Positions 1-11,524 of a stretch of 64,000 nucleotides of DNA are shown in pieces. Origin of the DNA: Uloborus plumipes (taxonomy: Eukaryota; Arthropoda; Arachnida; Araneae; Uloboridae). The stretch is from NCBI GenBank assembly GCA_038373865.1, contig JAXGGA010001666.1, positions 80,342 through 144,341 on the forward strand. The letters are read 5' to 3'. The notes beneath the pieces are model-generated. The model was given only the letters and a program-made list of their open reading frames with translations. It had not been told where the DNA came from and did no database searches. Position numbers and translations under genes: made by a program. The number at the start of each line of letters is the position of its first letter. The first letter of the stretch is position 1.

Positions 1-1140
1 CACCAAACTGGAGCAGGCTCTAGCGGTGTTTGCGAGAGTGTTACCTAGATTTTATTATTGCTCACCAATAAATCTTAACCTAATCTATGTTCACTTTCTT
101 CTACATATCTTATTTAAGGACTGTAGTTTTGTGCCAAAGTAGTTACTTAACAATGGAATATTTTTTAAATAGATCAATTAAAATTCCTTTCTGTAACAGT
201 TATTTTTTTAAATTAAGCTAGTTCCGTGCTTGAAGTTTATATTTAAAGAAGGCACTTCAGTTAATATTTCTATTTTCAATAAATGAACTGTCTGGTTAGT
301 TGCATTTTATATAGCAAAGTTAAACTTCGCTGAATGCGGAGTAGAATTTAAAATATGATCAACAAGAATTATCTTTTACCATTTTGAAATGATTAAATGC
401 TACACGAACGTGAGAAATCTTGATTTTCAGAGTTCTTGAATAAATATTTGCATCTAACTAATTTTTCTGCTTTAACTCCTCTTATAAAAACTATTATATT
501 TTCTTCAGATTTTCAATATTTTTCTTTATTATAAAGTAACATTGGACATTTTTGTGCTAATAAAGATTTAAGTACGAACAAAATTTTCAAAGTAACGATT
601 TTTTTTCCAAATGATAAGAACCATGCTATAAGAGCAAAAAAAACTTCTAACTAATTACTGTTTGCGGTTCATGGACCATTCTTTTTAATACATAGAAGCA
701 TGTTTATGAATAGTTTTTTGTCGCATGTTCTGTCAGCCCTATGTTCACTTCGTTTGCATTACAAACGAGATTATATGTAACAATGAAACTCATGATTTGA
801 AAATTTCAAGTTAGAAAAAGTTGTTTGAATGCTGTATCTTTTATACACAAAAACGTGTTTTTGTTCATGCTTGAAATTTCCGTTTATAAGTTTAAAGATG
901 CCACAAAAAACGTGAAAATATTAAATAACCTTAATGACATTCAAAAAAAGTCATATCTATATTATTTTAAAAATACGATTTTTTTGTCGGAACGCAAAAA
1001 CTTTTTCCAATTTTCAATATACACCGGTGTAGAAAATTTGTGCAATGGTAAGTAAAAATCGTGCAAAAGATTTGAGGCGAATTTCCTAGTATCTTCTGAT
1101 TCCTCATGGGCTCTCAAATCGTTTTTCACGAGTTCTTAAA

Positions 1141-1146
1141 CACACA

Positions 1147-1226
<80 letters not shown>
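1141..1226. repeat. (CA)n microsatellite
   Basis: About 43 CA units with one early interruption (ACCCAC near 1148), followed by a short ATGT-rich run to about 1262. The poly-Val/Cys reading of the other strand is an artefact of the repeat. Confidence 0.97.
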
Positions 1227-1232
<6 letters not shown>

Positions 1233-2277
1233 TATGTATGTATGTATGCATGTATGAATGTATAAAAGAATTTTCCTTCGAATAATTGAATAAAGTTTTC
1301 CAATATCATTAAGAAAATCAAGCTAAAATTTCTAAAGCATGCGAAAAAAAAATCACTTCAATCGTTTTACTTTCTGCCGGGAAATCTTTACGTTTCATTA
1401 AGCACATCGATAGACGTAACAGCTTTCCTTGAAATGAAATGATAAAAACCAGCAATCGGAAACTTTTGATTTCTAAAGCGATAATGAATGATCAAATTGC
1501 TTGGATATAACTCGGTGAGAATGACAAAGAATATTTTTCAAAAGTAATTAGGAAAGAAAATAAGTACACCAAGTTACTCAATTTTGAATGAAGTGTCATA
1601 TTCGTCGAGTTCTGCTGAAAAGGGTCAGTGAAAGTTGAGCCAAGGAGGTAATCTTTATCATCATGGAAATGAAGTAAATTTCAATATGAATGGTTCAAAT
1701 AACTTACATGGAAAATTGGACGGACTGTTTGAACTTTGTTTTGACACTCACATTTCATCAGTTTCTTTTCAAAATTAGTCATCAATGGTAGTTCAGTGGA
1801 TAATTATTGATGTTAAAAAGGCGTTGAAAATAAATTAACTCAATCATAGTAACTTCATTTAAGGATTTTCATTTTTTCTTGAACAGTGGTTCTCAACCTT
1901 TCACTATCGATCACCGCTTGGTATTGTTTTGAATACTAAGCAACGAGTTGCGATGGAAATAATTTTTCAAACCAATTATATTCGGTGAAATCAGACGAAT
2001 TTTTAAAAACTTTCTTGAAAAATAAAAGTATAATACTAAAAGTTATATGGATTACTTTTCACTAGCTGTATGGGAACCATAATTAATGGATATATGAAAT
2101 CATGAAACCCACAAATAAACCTCGTTTTATATGTTGAATTTTGTGTTAAGACTTGTATCTTTAAAAGAATATTTCAAATAGTAAAATGATAGCAAAAAGT
2201 TAATTAAGTATGAAGAAAAAAATAAATTTTTTTGTTCGATAGAACTAGCGTACGTAAAAACACAGCTACAGAAAAAT

Positions 2278-2384
2278 GAATTTTGATTTGATGAAAAACG
2301 AAAAAGTAAAATCAGGTTTTACTTTTTGATTTGATTGAATTTTGATTTGATGAAAAACGAAAAAGTAAAATCAGGTTTTTTTTC
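2278..2384. repeat. 59-bp tandem duplication
   Basis: A segment beginning GAATTTTGATTTGATGAAAA at 2278 recurs at 2337, almost identical for about 45 bp. Confidence 0.85.
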
Positions 2385-2702
2385 ACTTTTATTTCATTTT
2401 ATGAAAGGATTTTTTTTAGAATGATTCATTTCAATAGAAAATATGTATACTGGAAAAAGAAAATAGCGTTGGGGCTTCAATCTGTTTTATTAATGTGTTG
2501 ACTTATTTGCTACAATTCTACAAATTATTAATTTTCACATAGGTTGCATTTTTCAAACATCAAATACGTTTTTTAGTAATATTTTAGAAGTGTCAAATAT
2601 GCGAAATATTTAAGTCTTTAACATTTTCACTGAGCCAGAGATGACTGTTTTTCGCTGACAAAACAGTATCGAAACGGGATATACCCTCCCTATTATATTC
2701 TA

Positions 2703-4166
2703 CACTGCTCAAAACAATTAAAGGATATTGTAAGTTTCCTATAAAAAATGGGTTTAAAAAACATTTTTTAACAATTTTGTTTTTGCATAAAAGGGAAGAA
2801 GAGAGTTACAAATGTAAATTTTGCTCATTTCCAAACTTCATAGTATGCAAATTTTGAGTTTGACGTCGACAACGACTCCTTAGCGGTAGCGAATGAAATC
2901 AGAAGTTTCTAGAGTTGTTGGCAGACTAGAGGGAGGCCAAACACAAGCTGAGGAAGCGGAAGCCATTAGAGTTTCTCAAAGCGTAGTTTCCAGGATCTGG
3001 AGCCGTTTTCTAGAGACTGAAAGTGTTGACCATGGATTAGGGCAAGGACGTAGATTGGCTACAACGCCCATTGAAGACCGTTGCTTAGCTTTATCGGCTC
3101 GGAGGCACCGAAATATGAGTGTCACTCAACTGCAACGACAACTTCGCTCGGCTACTGGCAACCGCGTTTCGACACAAATTGCCCAAAATCGACTTGACGC
3201 AGTTGGCATGTATGCCCGTCGACCAATGGGTGTGTGTCAGATTAAGTGCAAGTGACCGTCGTGCCCGTAGAGAGTGGACAACGGAGCACGTTAGTTGGGG
3301 AAGAAATGAGTGGTGTAATATCCTGTTCTCTGATGAGTCCCATTTTTCCCTTCATCCTGATAATAGGCGGGTTTTTACCTAAAGGGAACGTTGCACTTTT
3401 ACCTGGAGGGAAATAATCAAGCATTTGTGTGCGAAAGTGTCAGATTTGGTGGTGGCGGTGTGATGGTATACGTCGGCATTTCCATTGATAGTCGAACCGA
3501 CCTCCATATCTTCCGAAATGGAACTCTGACTGGTCATCGATATAGGGATGAGATTCTCAGACCTATCGTAGTCCCCTACGTTGCAGCAACTGGAGATAAC
3601 TTCATTTTAATGAACGACAATTGCAGGCCACATCGTGCTAAGTTGGTGAATGATTTTCTTTTTGAAGAAGGAATCGTTCGTATGGAATGGACAGGGTATT
3701 CTCCGAATATGAATCCAGCAGAGCATGTTTGGGACATCCTAAGAAGACGAGTGGTTGAACACCTATCACCTCCTGAAACTCTCCAGACACTCAAAAGAGC
3801 TCTTCAGGAGGAGTGGGGCAGAATACCTCAGCCCCTCAGTAATACCCTCATTGAGTCCATGCCTCAGAGGTGTTTGACGCTGCTAGCTGTCCGGGAAAAC
3901 CATACCCTCTACTAAAAGTGGTTTTCTTCAAAGGCAAATTTTTTTTTAATTTGTTTTTCTCATTTTCAGAAAATGCGTTTTTTCCCTTTTTTTTCCCTTT
4001 TGTACCAAAAAGCTGAATAAAAAGCATTTTTTTTCTGCCAGACTAATGTAATTTTTATCTCTTATAGCTTACTACGTGCAGTCGATAATGTATCAATCAA
4101 CCAAAATGGTCTTTAGGTGCAAAACCAACACAAAATCTCAATATCCTTTAATTGTTTTGAGCAGTG
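2703..4166 (+). mobile_element. Tc1-family transposon, full length, TA flanked
   Basis: A 1464-bp element bounded by perfect 28-bp inverted repeats (2703-2730 and 4139-4166; outer end CACTGCTCAAAACAATTAAA), each flanked by TA, the Tc1/mariner target. It contains a transposase reading frame broken by frameshifts. The perfect TIRs suggest a fairly recent insertion or TIR homogenisation. A decayed relative lies at 17247-17953. Confidence 0.95.
2893..3915 (+). pseudogene. Tc1 transposase (DD34E), frameshifted
   Basis: The first frame (2893-3255) carries the N-terminal paired-type helix-turn-helix region (GQTQAEEAEAIRVSQSVVSR, IWSRF). The reading then moves to another frame (3119-3382: RRARREWTTEHVSWGRNEWC, LFSDESHF) and then to a third (3391-3915: GGVMVYVGIS, ILMNDNCRPHRA, YSPNMNPAEHVWD, terminal ENHTLY). 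The catalytic triad is visible as D in FSDES, D in NDNCRPH and E in NPAEHVW, with 34 residues between the last two, which defines DD34E. At least two frameshifts mean no intact protein is made. About 340 residues are expected for the family and the broken frames together cover that. Confidence 0.93.
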
Positions 4167-5961
4167 TATTATAAGCCATAGCTTAATGTAGGAATCATAC
4201 GGTATGTTTATATTTATACACTCTTTCTCACATCTTCCTCAGACAAAAGGAGAGATGTATGAATCTGCACTGCTTCATGCTATTTTACGAATTTTAAATA
4301 CCTTTGCATGATGTGTGCCAGACAGCACTTTGTTAAATCACCCTATAGCAAAGCGACTGCAAAAAATTACCCTTCACACTTCTAAGAAGAAAGCACAAAA
4401 AACGTCATTTGAAAATTTTATACCGTACCAAAAATAAATAATCCTCATTATTTAAGCTAATAAAATTGGAAATATGGAGTTTTTTTTTTTTGAGACTTGA
4501 AAATGTGAATGTTTTATATAAAATTGTTAATCGACTTCAAAACAAGTGTTTCTTTTTTGTTTGCCCATCCAAAACTTCACACTGGGTGGACCGGTTTTGA
4601 TGATCCTGTTTTTTCTTTTGTTTGATAGAGATGGGATGGTCTAACTTAAATCCCCTTCTTTTGTTTGGAAATATTTGTTCTTTAGAAAAAAAAGTTATGG
4701 ATAAAAAACAATGAACTCAGTTCAAGTCGGTTTTATTTCTTAATTTAGTTTTATTTATTTTTTCATTAAAAAACAGACAGATTATTTTTATAACCGATGA
4801 AAAATTTTGGAATTCTTTTTCTTTAAAATATTTTAAAAACTGTTTTATACATGCGTATTCAGCAGTAAAAGTTAGTTGAAAGTTGATATAGACCTTAGTA
4901 AATGCATAACCCTTGTCACAATGTGGCACATTCTCTAAAACATTCCCGTGAAGAAATAAAAGTTTATGGCAGAGGTGTTAGAACATGACATACAGTTAAT
5001 TACATAAGCATTTTCCGGTAGATTCTGATAAATGCTACACATGTAACCACAATAAACAAGTTAAAAAAAACTCTAGAGAGAAGCTTACTAAGCATAATAA
5101 TACGTATGTTGCTTTAACTTAAAAAAAAACTATTTCTCCCCTTTAATTAAAGTGAGTGGATTACTAAGCTAAGTCATAATTATTAAGTAAGTCATATTAA
5201 TTAATGCCTTGATAAAAATGAAAAAAATCATCTGTTCTACTTTATTTTAGCTATTAAAAACTATTAAAAATATACAGTTGAAGCTTTTCACTTTCATAAG
5301 TCTTATAATTACGCAGAATAATTGATGCTGAAGTTAGCCATAATTTTAGAGAAAAAAAGGAAAGAAAACTAGTAAACCAGTATCATTTTTATTTTACAGT
5401 GAAATCCCATTTTATTATTCTTTTGTTACTGTTCATTGAAAATTGAGAACGAATCGTTCTTTCAAAAATTCGAGAGATTTAAACTTCAAAGCTTGAGTTT
5501 TAGTTATACAATTCAAATCCCTTTGGCAATCATTTACTTTCAAAGATATTCCAAGGCACTTTGAAAGGTACACGCGCTGCAAAATACTCAATTCAAGCCG
5601 TATCAAGTGAAAATGGAAGTCTTAAGCCGAACACTTCAATGAAATTCCGGCACAGTTTGAACACATCCGCGTTCGAAGAGAAGGCTTTTGAAATTAAATT
5701 ATGCTTATGGAAGAACAAAGAAAATTTACCCAGGACATTGTCCCGGATTAAAGAGGTGAGAAATATGCTGCATTTTCTGGTTCCTTGGATAGATCTATGG
5801 GCATAGTTTGGACAATTTCTGCTGATATGTGAAATATTTTATGAAAATTATAGTAGGTGTGCATGAAAGTACTCTGTGGTAAATGTTTATATTAATAAGA
5901 CAAAGAAAGACATGTTTCTTTTCCTCTCTTTACTAAAATGTAGATAATTATAACGCGAAGA
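4167..5961. other. AT-rich non-coding DNA
   Basis: Nothing recognised. An open stretch at 5561-5758 on the plus strand ends at AAAGAG/GTGAGA, which looks like a splice donor, but its translation matches no family I know and no acceptor or neighbouring exon supports it. Confidence 0.4.
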
Positions 5962-6444
5962 TTAACCCTTTAAGAACCATTATGGGACATATATGTCCCC
6001 TTAGTTCAAAGTTATTTTATAAATTATCGAATACAAACAATTTTTTTTTCATGTTTTCGAGACAAGAAAACTTCATATTAGCTGAAACGTTTTTGCTCAA
6101 AAATATACTGTAATCCTTTTGTTATTTTTTTTGAAACTACCGCAAACTTCAATGTTCTACTTCAGAGTTGAGTAGCTTAGAATCAAAACCAGTTTTATTC
6201 ATTTCTCAAAATCCGTAGTTCCGAAGTATGAACTGTAGATATAAATTGTTTTGATTTAAAATCCTTTCTTTATAATCACCTTTTGCTGAGATCTAGATTT
6301 TTTTTGTGATCTGTTGCATTTAAATCATTGGTATAAAAAGGAACTTTTAAACTTATATTTTTTAAAATAAAATTATTTTTCATAAAACGTGGACTTGATG
6401 AGTTTCGATCATAAGCGACTCAGTTAATGTAATCAAAGGATTAA
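5962..6444. mobile_element. Possible piggyBac-like relic
   Basis: TTAA at 5962 is followed by CCCTTTAAGAACC and a perfect 16-bp palindrome GGGACATATATGTCCC (about 5984-5999), a layout typical of piggyBac-type MITE ends. The best candidate for the other end is AAAGGATTAA at about 6435-6444, which is weak. Only the left end is convincing. Confidence 0.4.
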
Positions 6445-7290
6445 ACTGATAGGTGATTTTCTTACATTTAAACCTTCCTGCTATAATCTGATATTCATCT
6501 AGTTATGTACATCGGGACTAAACTAACGTCAGTTCGAAAACGTTGATTTTCCGGTTATTACTGCATTGTATGTAGAATTCCATTTTGCATTGAGCCATAT
6601 CAACGTAATTTTAAAAACGAATTCCTTCGTAATTATTTTCTAGTGTTAAAAGAGAACATCTACGAACCTTTGTATGCGTCAGACATTTTTACTTTCTCTT
6701 GTAAAGTAGTCATAAAGCGACTTTCGCTAGTCTGGATTTGAAGTGCAGAGTTTATGATGTTTGATGAAAATATAATATTAAAAATCATACTGATAATCGA
6801 TCCTTTGACTTATGGTGCTTTTTAAAATATATTTCCAATATCTCTGAACCTGATGCACATGTGGTAACTCTGTTATAACTGCTGCCATTCAAGTTAAAAA
6901 TTAATTTTCAATCACGAATCATTATATAGTAATCCGGGGCACTAATAATTAGTTTTTGCTAGAGTGCAAAATAGGGGTACATTGGCGGAGGAATGGATTT
7001 ATCGCTATGAGAAAGAAAGTATTCCCTTTTTGGTGACATTCTGCAACTGTACGGCAACCACATTATTTGACACCATGTTTGGTCCAAGTTACACGGAAAA
7101 TATTTCTTTGGCGATGTTACACAATCTAACCATCTAACGTAGAATAAAATTGACTATTTGAATAAGTAATATCGTTTCAAACTGGTGCGAGTTAGAAAAA
7201 CTTGATCCTCAGTTTAATTAGAAGTAAAATAAAATTCAGAAATTCTACCCTTAAGGCATCGCAATGAACCTTACATGAAAGTAGCCTTAC
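6445..7290. other. Non-coding DNA downstream of the last cyclase exon seen
   Basis: Probably intron. At 6544-6578 a 35-bp stretch (core TTATTACTGCATTGTATGTA) is the inverted counterpart of 20640-20673, so it is part of an unnamed dispersed repeat. No C1b or later exon was recognised. Confidence 0.5.
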
Positions 7291-7444
7291 CTTCGATGGC
7301 GACACAGACGGCTGACTTCTTCTGATCAGGAAAGTCTCCACCCCATGAGTTCGCAGGTAAGCGTCTCGCGTCTCTCCGTGTCCCGGATCCACTTCGTACG
7401 CATCTCCCAGGTAATCGAGGGTGGCTCGAGAAATGTGCACTTTC
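7291..7444 (-). CDS. ADCY8-like: Adenylyl cyclase exon: end of C1a
   Basis: The exon is 154 nt: one base completing Gly, then 51 codons, phase 0 at the donor AAG/GTAAGG. The acceptor is CCTCTTTTGCAG at 7444. It encodes KVHISRATLDYLGDAYEVDP, GHGETRDAYLRTHGVETFLI and RRSQPSVSPSK. VHIS.ATL, YEV.PGHGE.R and GVETFLI are the closing blocks of C1a. The last 11 residues start the variable C1b linker. No following exon could be recognised between here and position 1. Confidence 0.96.
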
Positions 7445-9398
7445 CTGCAAAAGAGGGAAACGAACGACCATCATGTTTTGGACAGCAGTGCAAGCGTGTT
7501 TTCAGTGGAAATTCAGCAGCGAGAAAAATGAGGGAAAAAAGCAGTCAGAACTTAAAAAATATAAGTTAAATTACATGCAATATGCCAACATTACATGCAA
7601 AAGAAACGGATTAACTAAAGAAAGTTTAGGACTTGTGACAGAGCTTCATAAAGCTTTGACCAATCACAATGCGTTATTTTCTTACATCAGTAAGGGCCCT
7701 GCTCCACATTGGCGTAAAGCAGAAAAATAAAGCAGAAACGTAAAATGGATTACATAGTGTTCCTATGGAAAGTACCCGGATTTTTGGTTTCTGCCTTCGG
7801 TTTCGGTCGCGTTTTACGCTGATGTGGAGCAGGGCCCTATGAGTGCGATTACATTTATTTCAACAATGTTCAAATATGTTTTCACTGCAAATATCACGAA
7901 AAAATAAGTTCCAAGGTTTCTAATTAGTATATTTGTTAGTAAATTGTTAGTCTAATTAGTATATTTGTTATTGTCATATGAAGGCGAGATTCGATTAACT
8001 CATCTTTCGAACAAAGGAAAAAAAAACTCGGTCTTACCGTTTAGGCGCTACAGTGCCACAGACAGTGCATACACAGACAAGCACGTACACGACAAGTCAA
8101 TTTATTACCCTCTAGTTGCGTCGGGGATATATGCATTACTAATTTTACATTTCCTACAGCAGATTAACTAGTACAAACATAATACGGTTTCTTTCATGGA
8201 CTGAACTAGTAAAAATAGTCCATGTAATTTTAATTTTAGTAGTAAAAACATCTCATTTCAGAGTAAGCAAATTAAGTATTTATCTATACAGAAATACGTG
8301 GCACGATCTTCCGGTAGTACCTAAAATATAAATCTCTAAAACCCATAAACATGTGGATTCTTAGACTGAATTACATTTCCCCATGGCTCTCTAAAACTGT
8401 ATTCGTTTACAGACAATGCAGACGAATTGAAGATCGAGAATAAACTTTTTTTTATATTGGAGTATGGTAGTTAAATGTAATTGGTTTTAGAAAACCTAGT
8501 TTCTAAACAAAAGTCTTACCAGCTATATTTGAAAATGTATTTAACTTCCTGCATTTAGATACCCTCATTAATATGTCAGAAAATGTTTTTAGTTCACATG
8601 AAAGTAATGGCATCGAATGCAGTATTTTCAAGAAATACTTTTTTCCAGTATATTCATGTTTTATTCATTGTATTTTATAGAGTTTCAACATGGTCTAAGA
8701 GTTACAACAGCATATTTATGAAAAATATGAGATTCTTTTTATTCGGAAGATGAATGGAAGTTTTTGACTCTTACTGCTAAAACTGCAGTTAAAATAAACC
8801 CGCAATTAATAGCGAAAGCTTAAAAAAACCTGACTCAAAAGAAGTGTTACATTACCACATTCTGAAAAAATACCCACATCAAAACTTTTACGTCTATTAA
8901 ACGAATTTAGGATGCTTTAGTTATCCTAAATTGTTACTTAAATTTACAAGTTGATATACACTATTTTTCTTTTCCTGTGAACCACAAATTTCAGCTAATT
9001 ATTGGTGCAGTTTTGAGACACTCCAGTATTTCATGACGTTAAAACACTAATTTTGTTTTTCACTTATTCCATGTACGTCGACGTTTAAATTTCTTTTTAA
9101 TATTCATTTCTAAATTTTCACTGAACACTGCATCAAGTCTGATAAAAAAGTATAAGCCTTTTTAGCAATGTTTGTTACATCTTATCACATATTGGATTTA
9201 AATATTAGTTTAATAGCAACTGTTTTTGTTATGTTTCATCTTTTAATTTATCAAGAACAGCCTTTGTTTAACGAAAAAAATATTAAAGTTTTACCGTACT
9301 GTTGTACAGTAAAACTGAACGTACTATTTTGCACAAGTAGTTAATAAGGATAGTCTAACAACATCAATAATAAGTTCCTTAGGTGCCCTCATACATAC
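7445..9398 (-). other. Cyclase intron (1,954 bp)
   Basis: An intron between two C1 exons, with donor GTATGT at its high end and acceptor TTTTGCAG at its low end. It contains the GC-ended MITE at 7694-7837 and otherwise AT-rich sequence with nothing recognised. Confidence 0.85.
7694..7837. mobile_element. Short MITE, Harbinger-like ends
   Basis: A 144-bp element with inverted ends GGGCCCTGCTCCACATTGGC and, on the other strand, GGGCCCTGCTCCACATCAGC, continuing as CGTAAA. The flanks are TAA and TAT, close to the TWA target of PIF/Harbinger elements. It has no coding capacity. The element at 28703-28890 has a similar style of end and TAA on both sides. Confidence 0.7.
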
Positions 9399-9557
9399 CC
9401 AGCAATTCCTCCAGATTCCATGTGATTGGCTAATGTAACATCATTCGACCATACATCAAACTGCCACTTATAAAGGCCAAGAACACCACAAAGTACGCTC
9501 CCAGAATGAACTCCTATCCTCATGTTCAAGTCCACTTTCGTCTTTTCACGTACCAGC
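9399..9557 (-). CDS. ADCY8-like: Adenylyl cyclase exon: C1 core, phosphate-binding Arg
   Basis: The exon is 159 nt: one base, 52 codons and two bases. The acceptor is GTTTATTTGCAG at 9557 and the donor is GCTGG/GTATGT. It encodes [20 protein letters not shown], then [20 protein letters not shown] and [12 protein letters not shown]. The Arg of NMRIGVHSG corresponds to the ATP-phosphate-contacting Arg of AC5 C1. [18 protein letters not shown] is diagnostic of C1. One oddity is LGLYKWQ, where Arg (sometimes Val) is usual before KWQ. Most of the ORF upstream of the acceptor ([11 protein letters not shown]) is intron. Confidence 0.97.
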
Positions 9558-11396
9558 CTGCAAATAAACACAAAGTAGAAACAGGCAATCATTTCCCACC
9601 TCCTAACATTCGACTCTTAAAACGTGAAATTTAATCAGCATGACAGGCTATTTATTTGAGAATTTTAAACTACCTGTGATAAATTTACAAGCATGCGACT
9701 ATTCCCTAGTGAAGGGGGAAGCTTAAGTGGTTGCCTAATCGTTTTCGCTTGAAGAAAGTTGAGCCATTAATATGAGAAGGAAATATGCCTTTCTACTTTC
9801 GATTTTGTAATTATAGCTTGATCTTTCGAGGCAAGCAGCAGACTTATTTACTTTTCATTTTTATTGGTTTTAAATGGCAGATTAGACTGCAAATAATGTC
9901 TCTTAATTGAAATGTCTTTGCTAAAACAACTCAGAAGTGTATTTTATTTTTGATTCCACTCGCAGCACTGTGCAGAAACAAATTGTAATGCATAATGCAT
10001 ATCGTAGTGGAAGCTTGAACTTCAATTTTGCTGTGAGAGCTGATTGTTTTCCAAAAGTAATTGATTTTTCAATTGATTCGGGCAAAAGAAAAAATGATTC
10101 ATTGCATTTCGTATAAAAATATTTAGAACTCCATTTAATAAAATAGTAGACCATGATATGTTTTTTTTTCTTGCGAAATCGAAGTCTTTCGCAAGTTTTT
10201 GATATTGCATACAGATGACTAATGTTTAATTCAAGAACATTGTACAAGCTGATAGGTTGGTGATTGTTTGGACTATAAAATATTTTTATTGTCTCATTTA
10301 TATTGATACTTCGAAACTTTTCTCAGTTGGCCGCTCTTCAGCAAGCATTTATTTTCTAGGATCCTGCATCAATGAATCAAGTCCGTTGGTAATATGAAAA
10401 GAACTTATTGGAAAATGACAACTAGCTTTGAAATTAATCAGAAAGTTAAATAGAAAGAATCGGTACTCATGAATAGATCAAACCATAGATTGACGTTTAA
10501 GATAAAAATTATTCTTAAAAAAAAGTTAAAAATCAAAATATATTTCGTATAGACTAGCATATTGTCGGTAGTAGAAGTTTTTGATGTGATTTTAAGTTTC
10601 GAACTCTTCTGTTGCCACTTAAAGAGGTTGTCAGATAAAAAATTCATTTAAAAACTGTAACTGAATGATAAGATTTCGTATTTTTCAGACAAATTTCGAT
10701 AAAACTTTGAATACGGAGTGTGGCTTATCAACCTTGCCTCCCTTCATACCGGAATTTCAAACAAACAAGCAAAGATACAGATTTCTTTTGCTTGTAAACA
10801 AAAAAAAAAAGAAAAAAAAAACATGATGCTATTTTACATTACCTGGGTTTAAAAATTATACTGTTAAATGGCATATTCCATCGTGGAAGATAACTGCATG
10901 TTTAATTGTTGAATGCTTTCGACATATTTGGACGGACGCTTTCACAAGCGTCACATTTTCCGGTATTGTTTCCGTCTTCAATGTAGAATCTATAGCTCTA
11001 AAGCTTCATACTCAAACGGAAATAGATTTTTTTAAGAACCAGAACAGGATCATATCGACCAAGTTGGAGCCAGATTTAAAATGCTCGGTGTGTAGTAATC
11101 ACAGAATCATCGTTTCGATTATGCACCTCCATAACGACTGCGCACATTGCACAATGCTCATTGCGGAAGTTTTCACAACTTTGCAAATGGGACTCATACA
11201 CCAATTGGTCGATGTCTCTTCTATCTCTATATCTCCACAACAACTCGTACACTGGCCTATCTAAATATAGGAAGTTGATTTTCAGGACCCTGTAAATCCA
11301 AATTGTTAATCCTCAAAAGTCTTACTAAGGAAGGAAAATCTCCAGAGTAGATTTTAACGTTTGGTTTTTAAGGTGCAAACTTATCAGGAAACTTAC
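9558..11396 (-). other. Cyclase intron (1,839 bp)
   Basis: Donor GTAAGT (11391-11396 on the plus strand) and acceptor TTTGCAG. AT-rich; no element recognised. Confidence 0.85.
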
Positions 11397-11524
11397 TTAA
11401 TTACATGTATCATATGCAACCCCATCTCAACGCAGCAGTGGGCATGGTCAGGTCTTGGTTCCGGTAGACCACTGACGCAGTAATAGCAGTCCCCCAACAG
11501 TTTGATCCGTAAACAGTGCTGTTC
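11397..11524 (-). CDS. ADCY8-like: Adenylyl cyclase exon: C1 metal site 2
   Basis: The exon is 128 nt: 42 codons plus AA. The acceptor is TACTCAAG before GAA at 11524, a rather weak polypyrimidine tract, and the donor is TTAA/GTAAGT. It encodes [20 protein letters not shown], then [20 protein letters not shown] and [12 protein letters not shown] carries the second metal-binding Asp and [11 protein letters not shown] is the next conserved block. The AA plus the G of the following exon makes the Lys of IKLVREKTK. Confidence 0.97.

Larger units (their letters stand above)
1..2702. other. AT-rich non-coding DNA
   Basis: No exon or complete element was recognised apart from the CA microsatellite and the short tandem duplication listed separately. 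If the cyclase continues leftward this is intron. The short ORFs here have no recognisable domain. Confidence 0.5.

Noticed and set aside
1136..1321. Open frame with poly-Val/Cys on the minus strand
   Set aside because: It is the translation of the (CA)n microsatellite.
5561..5806. Possible plus-strand exon ending at AAAGAG/GTGAGA
   Set aside because: No recognisable protein family, no supporting acceptor or neighbouring exon; kept only as a remark.
1..7290. Search for C1b, second membrane bundle or C2 cyclase exons
   Set aside because: No frame showed C2 hallmarks such as KIKTIGSTYMA or YDIWG; they probably lie outside the window, though short exons could be missed by eye.
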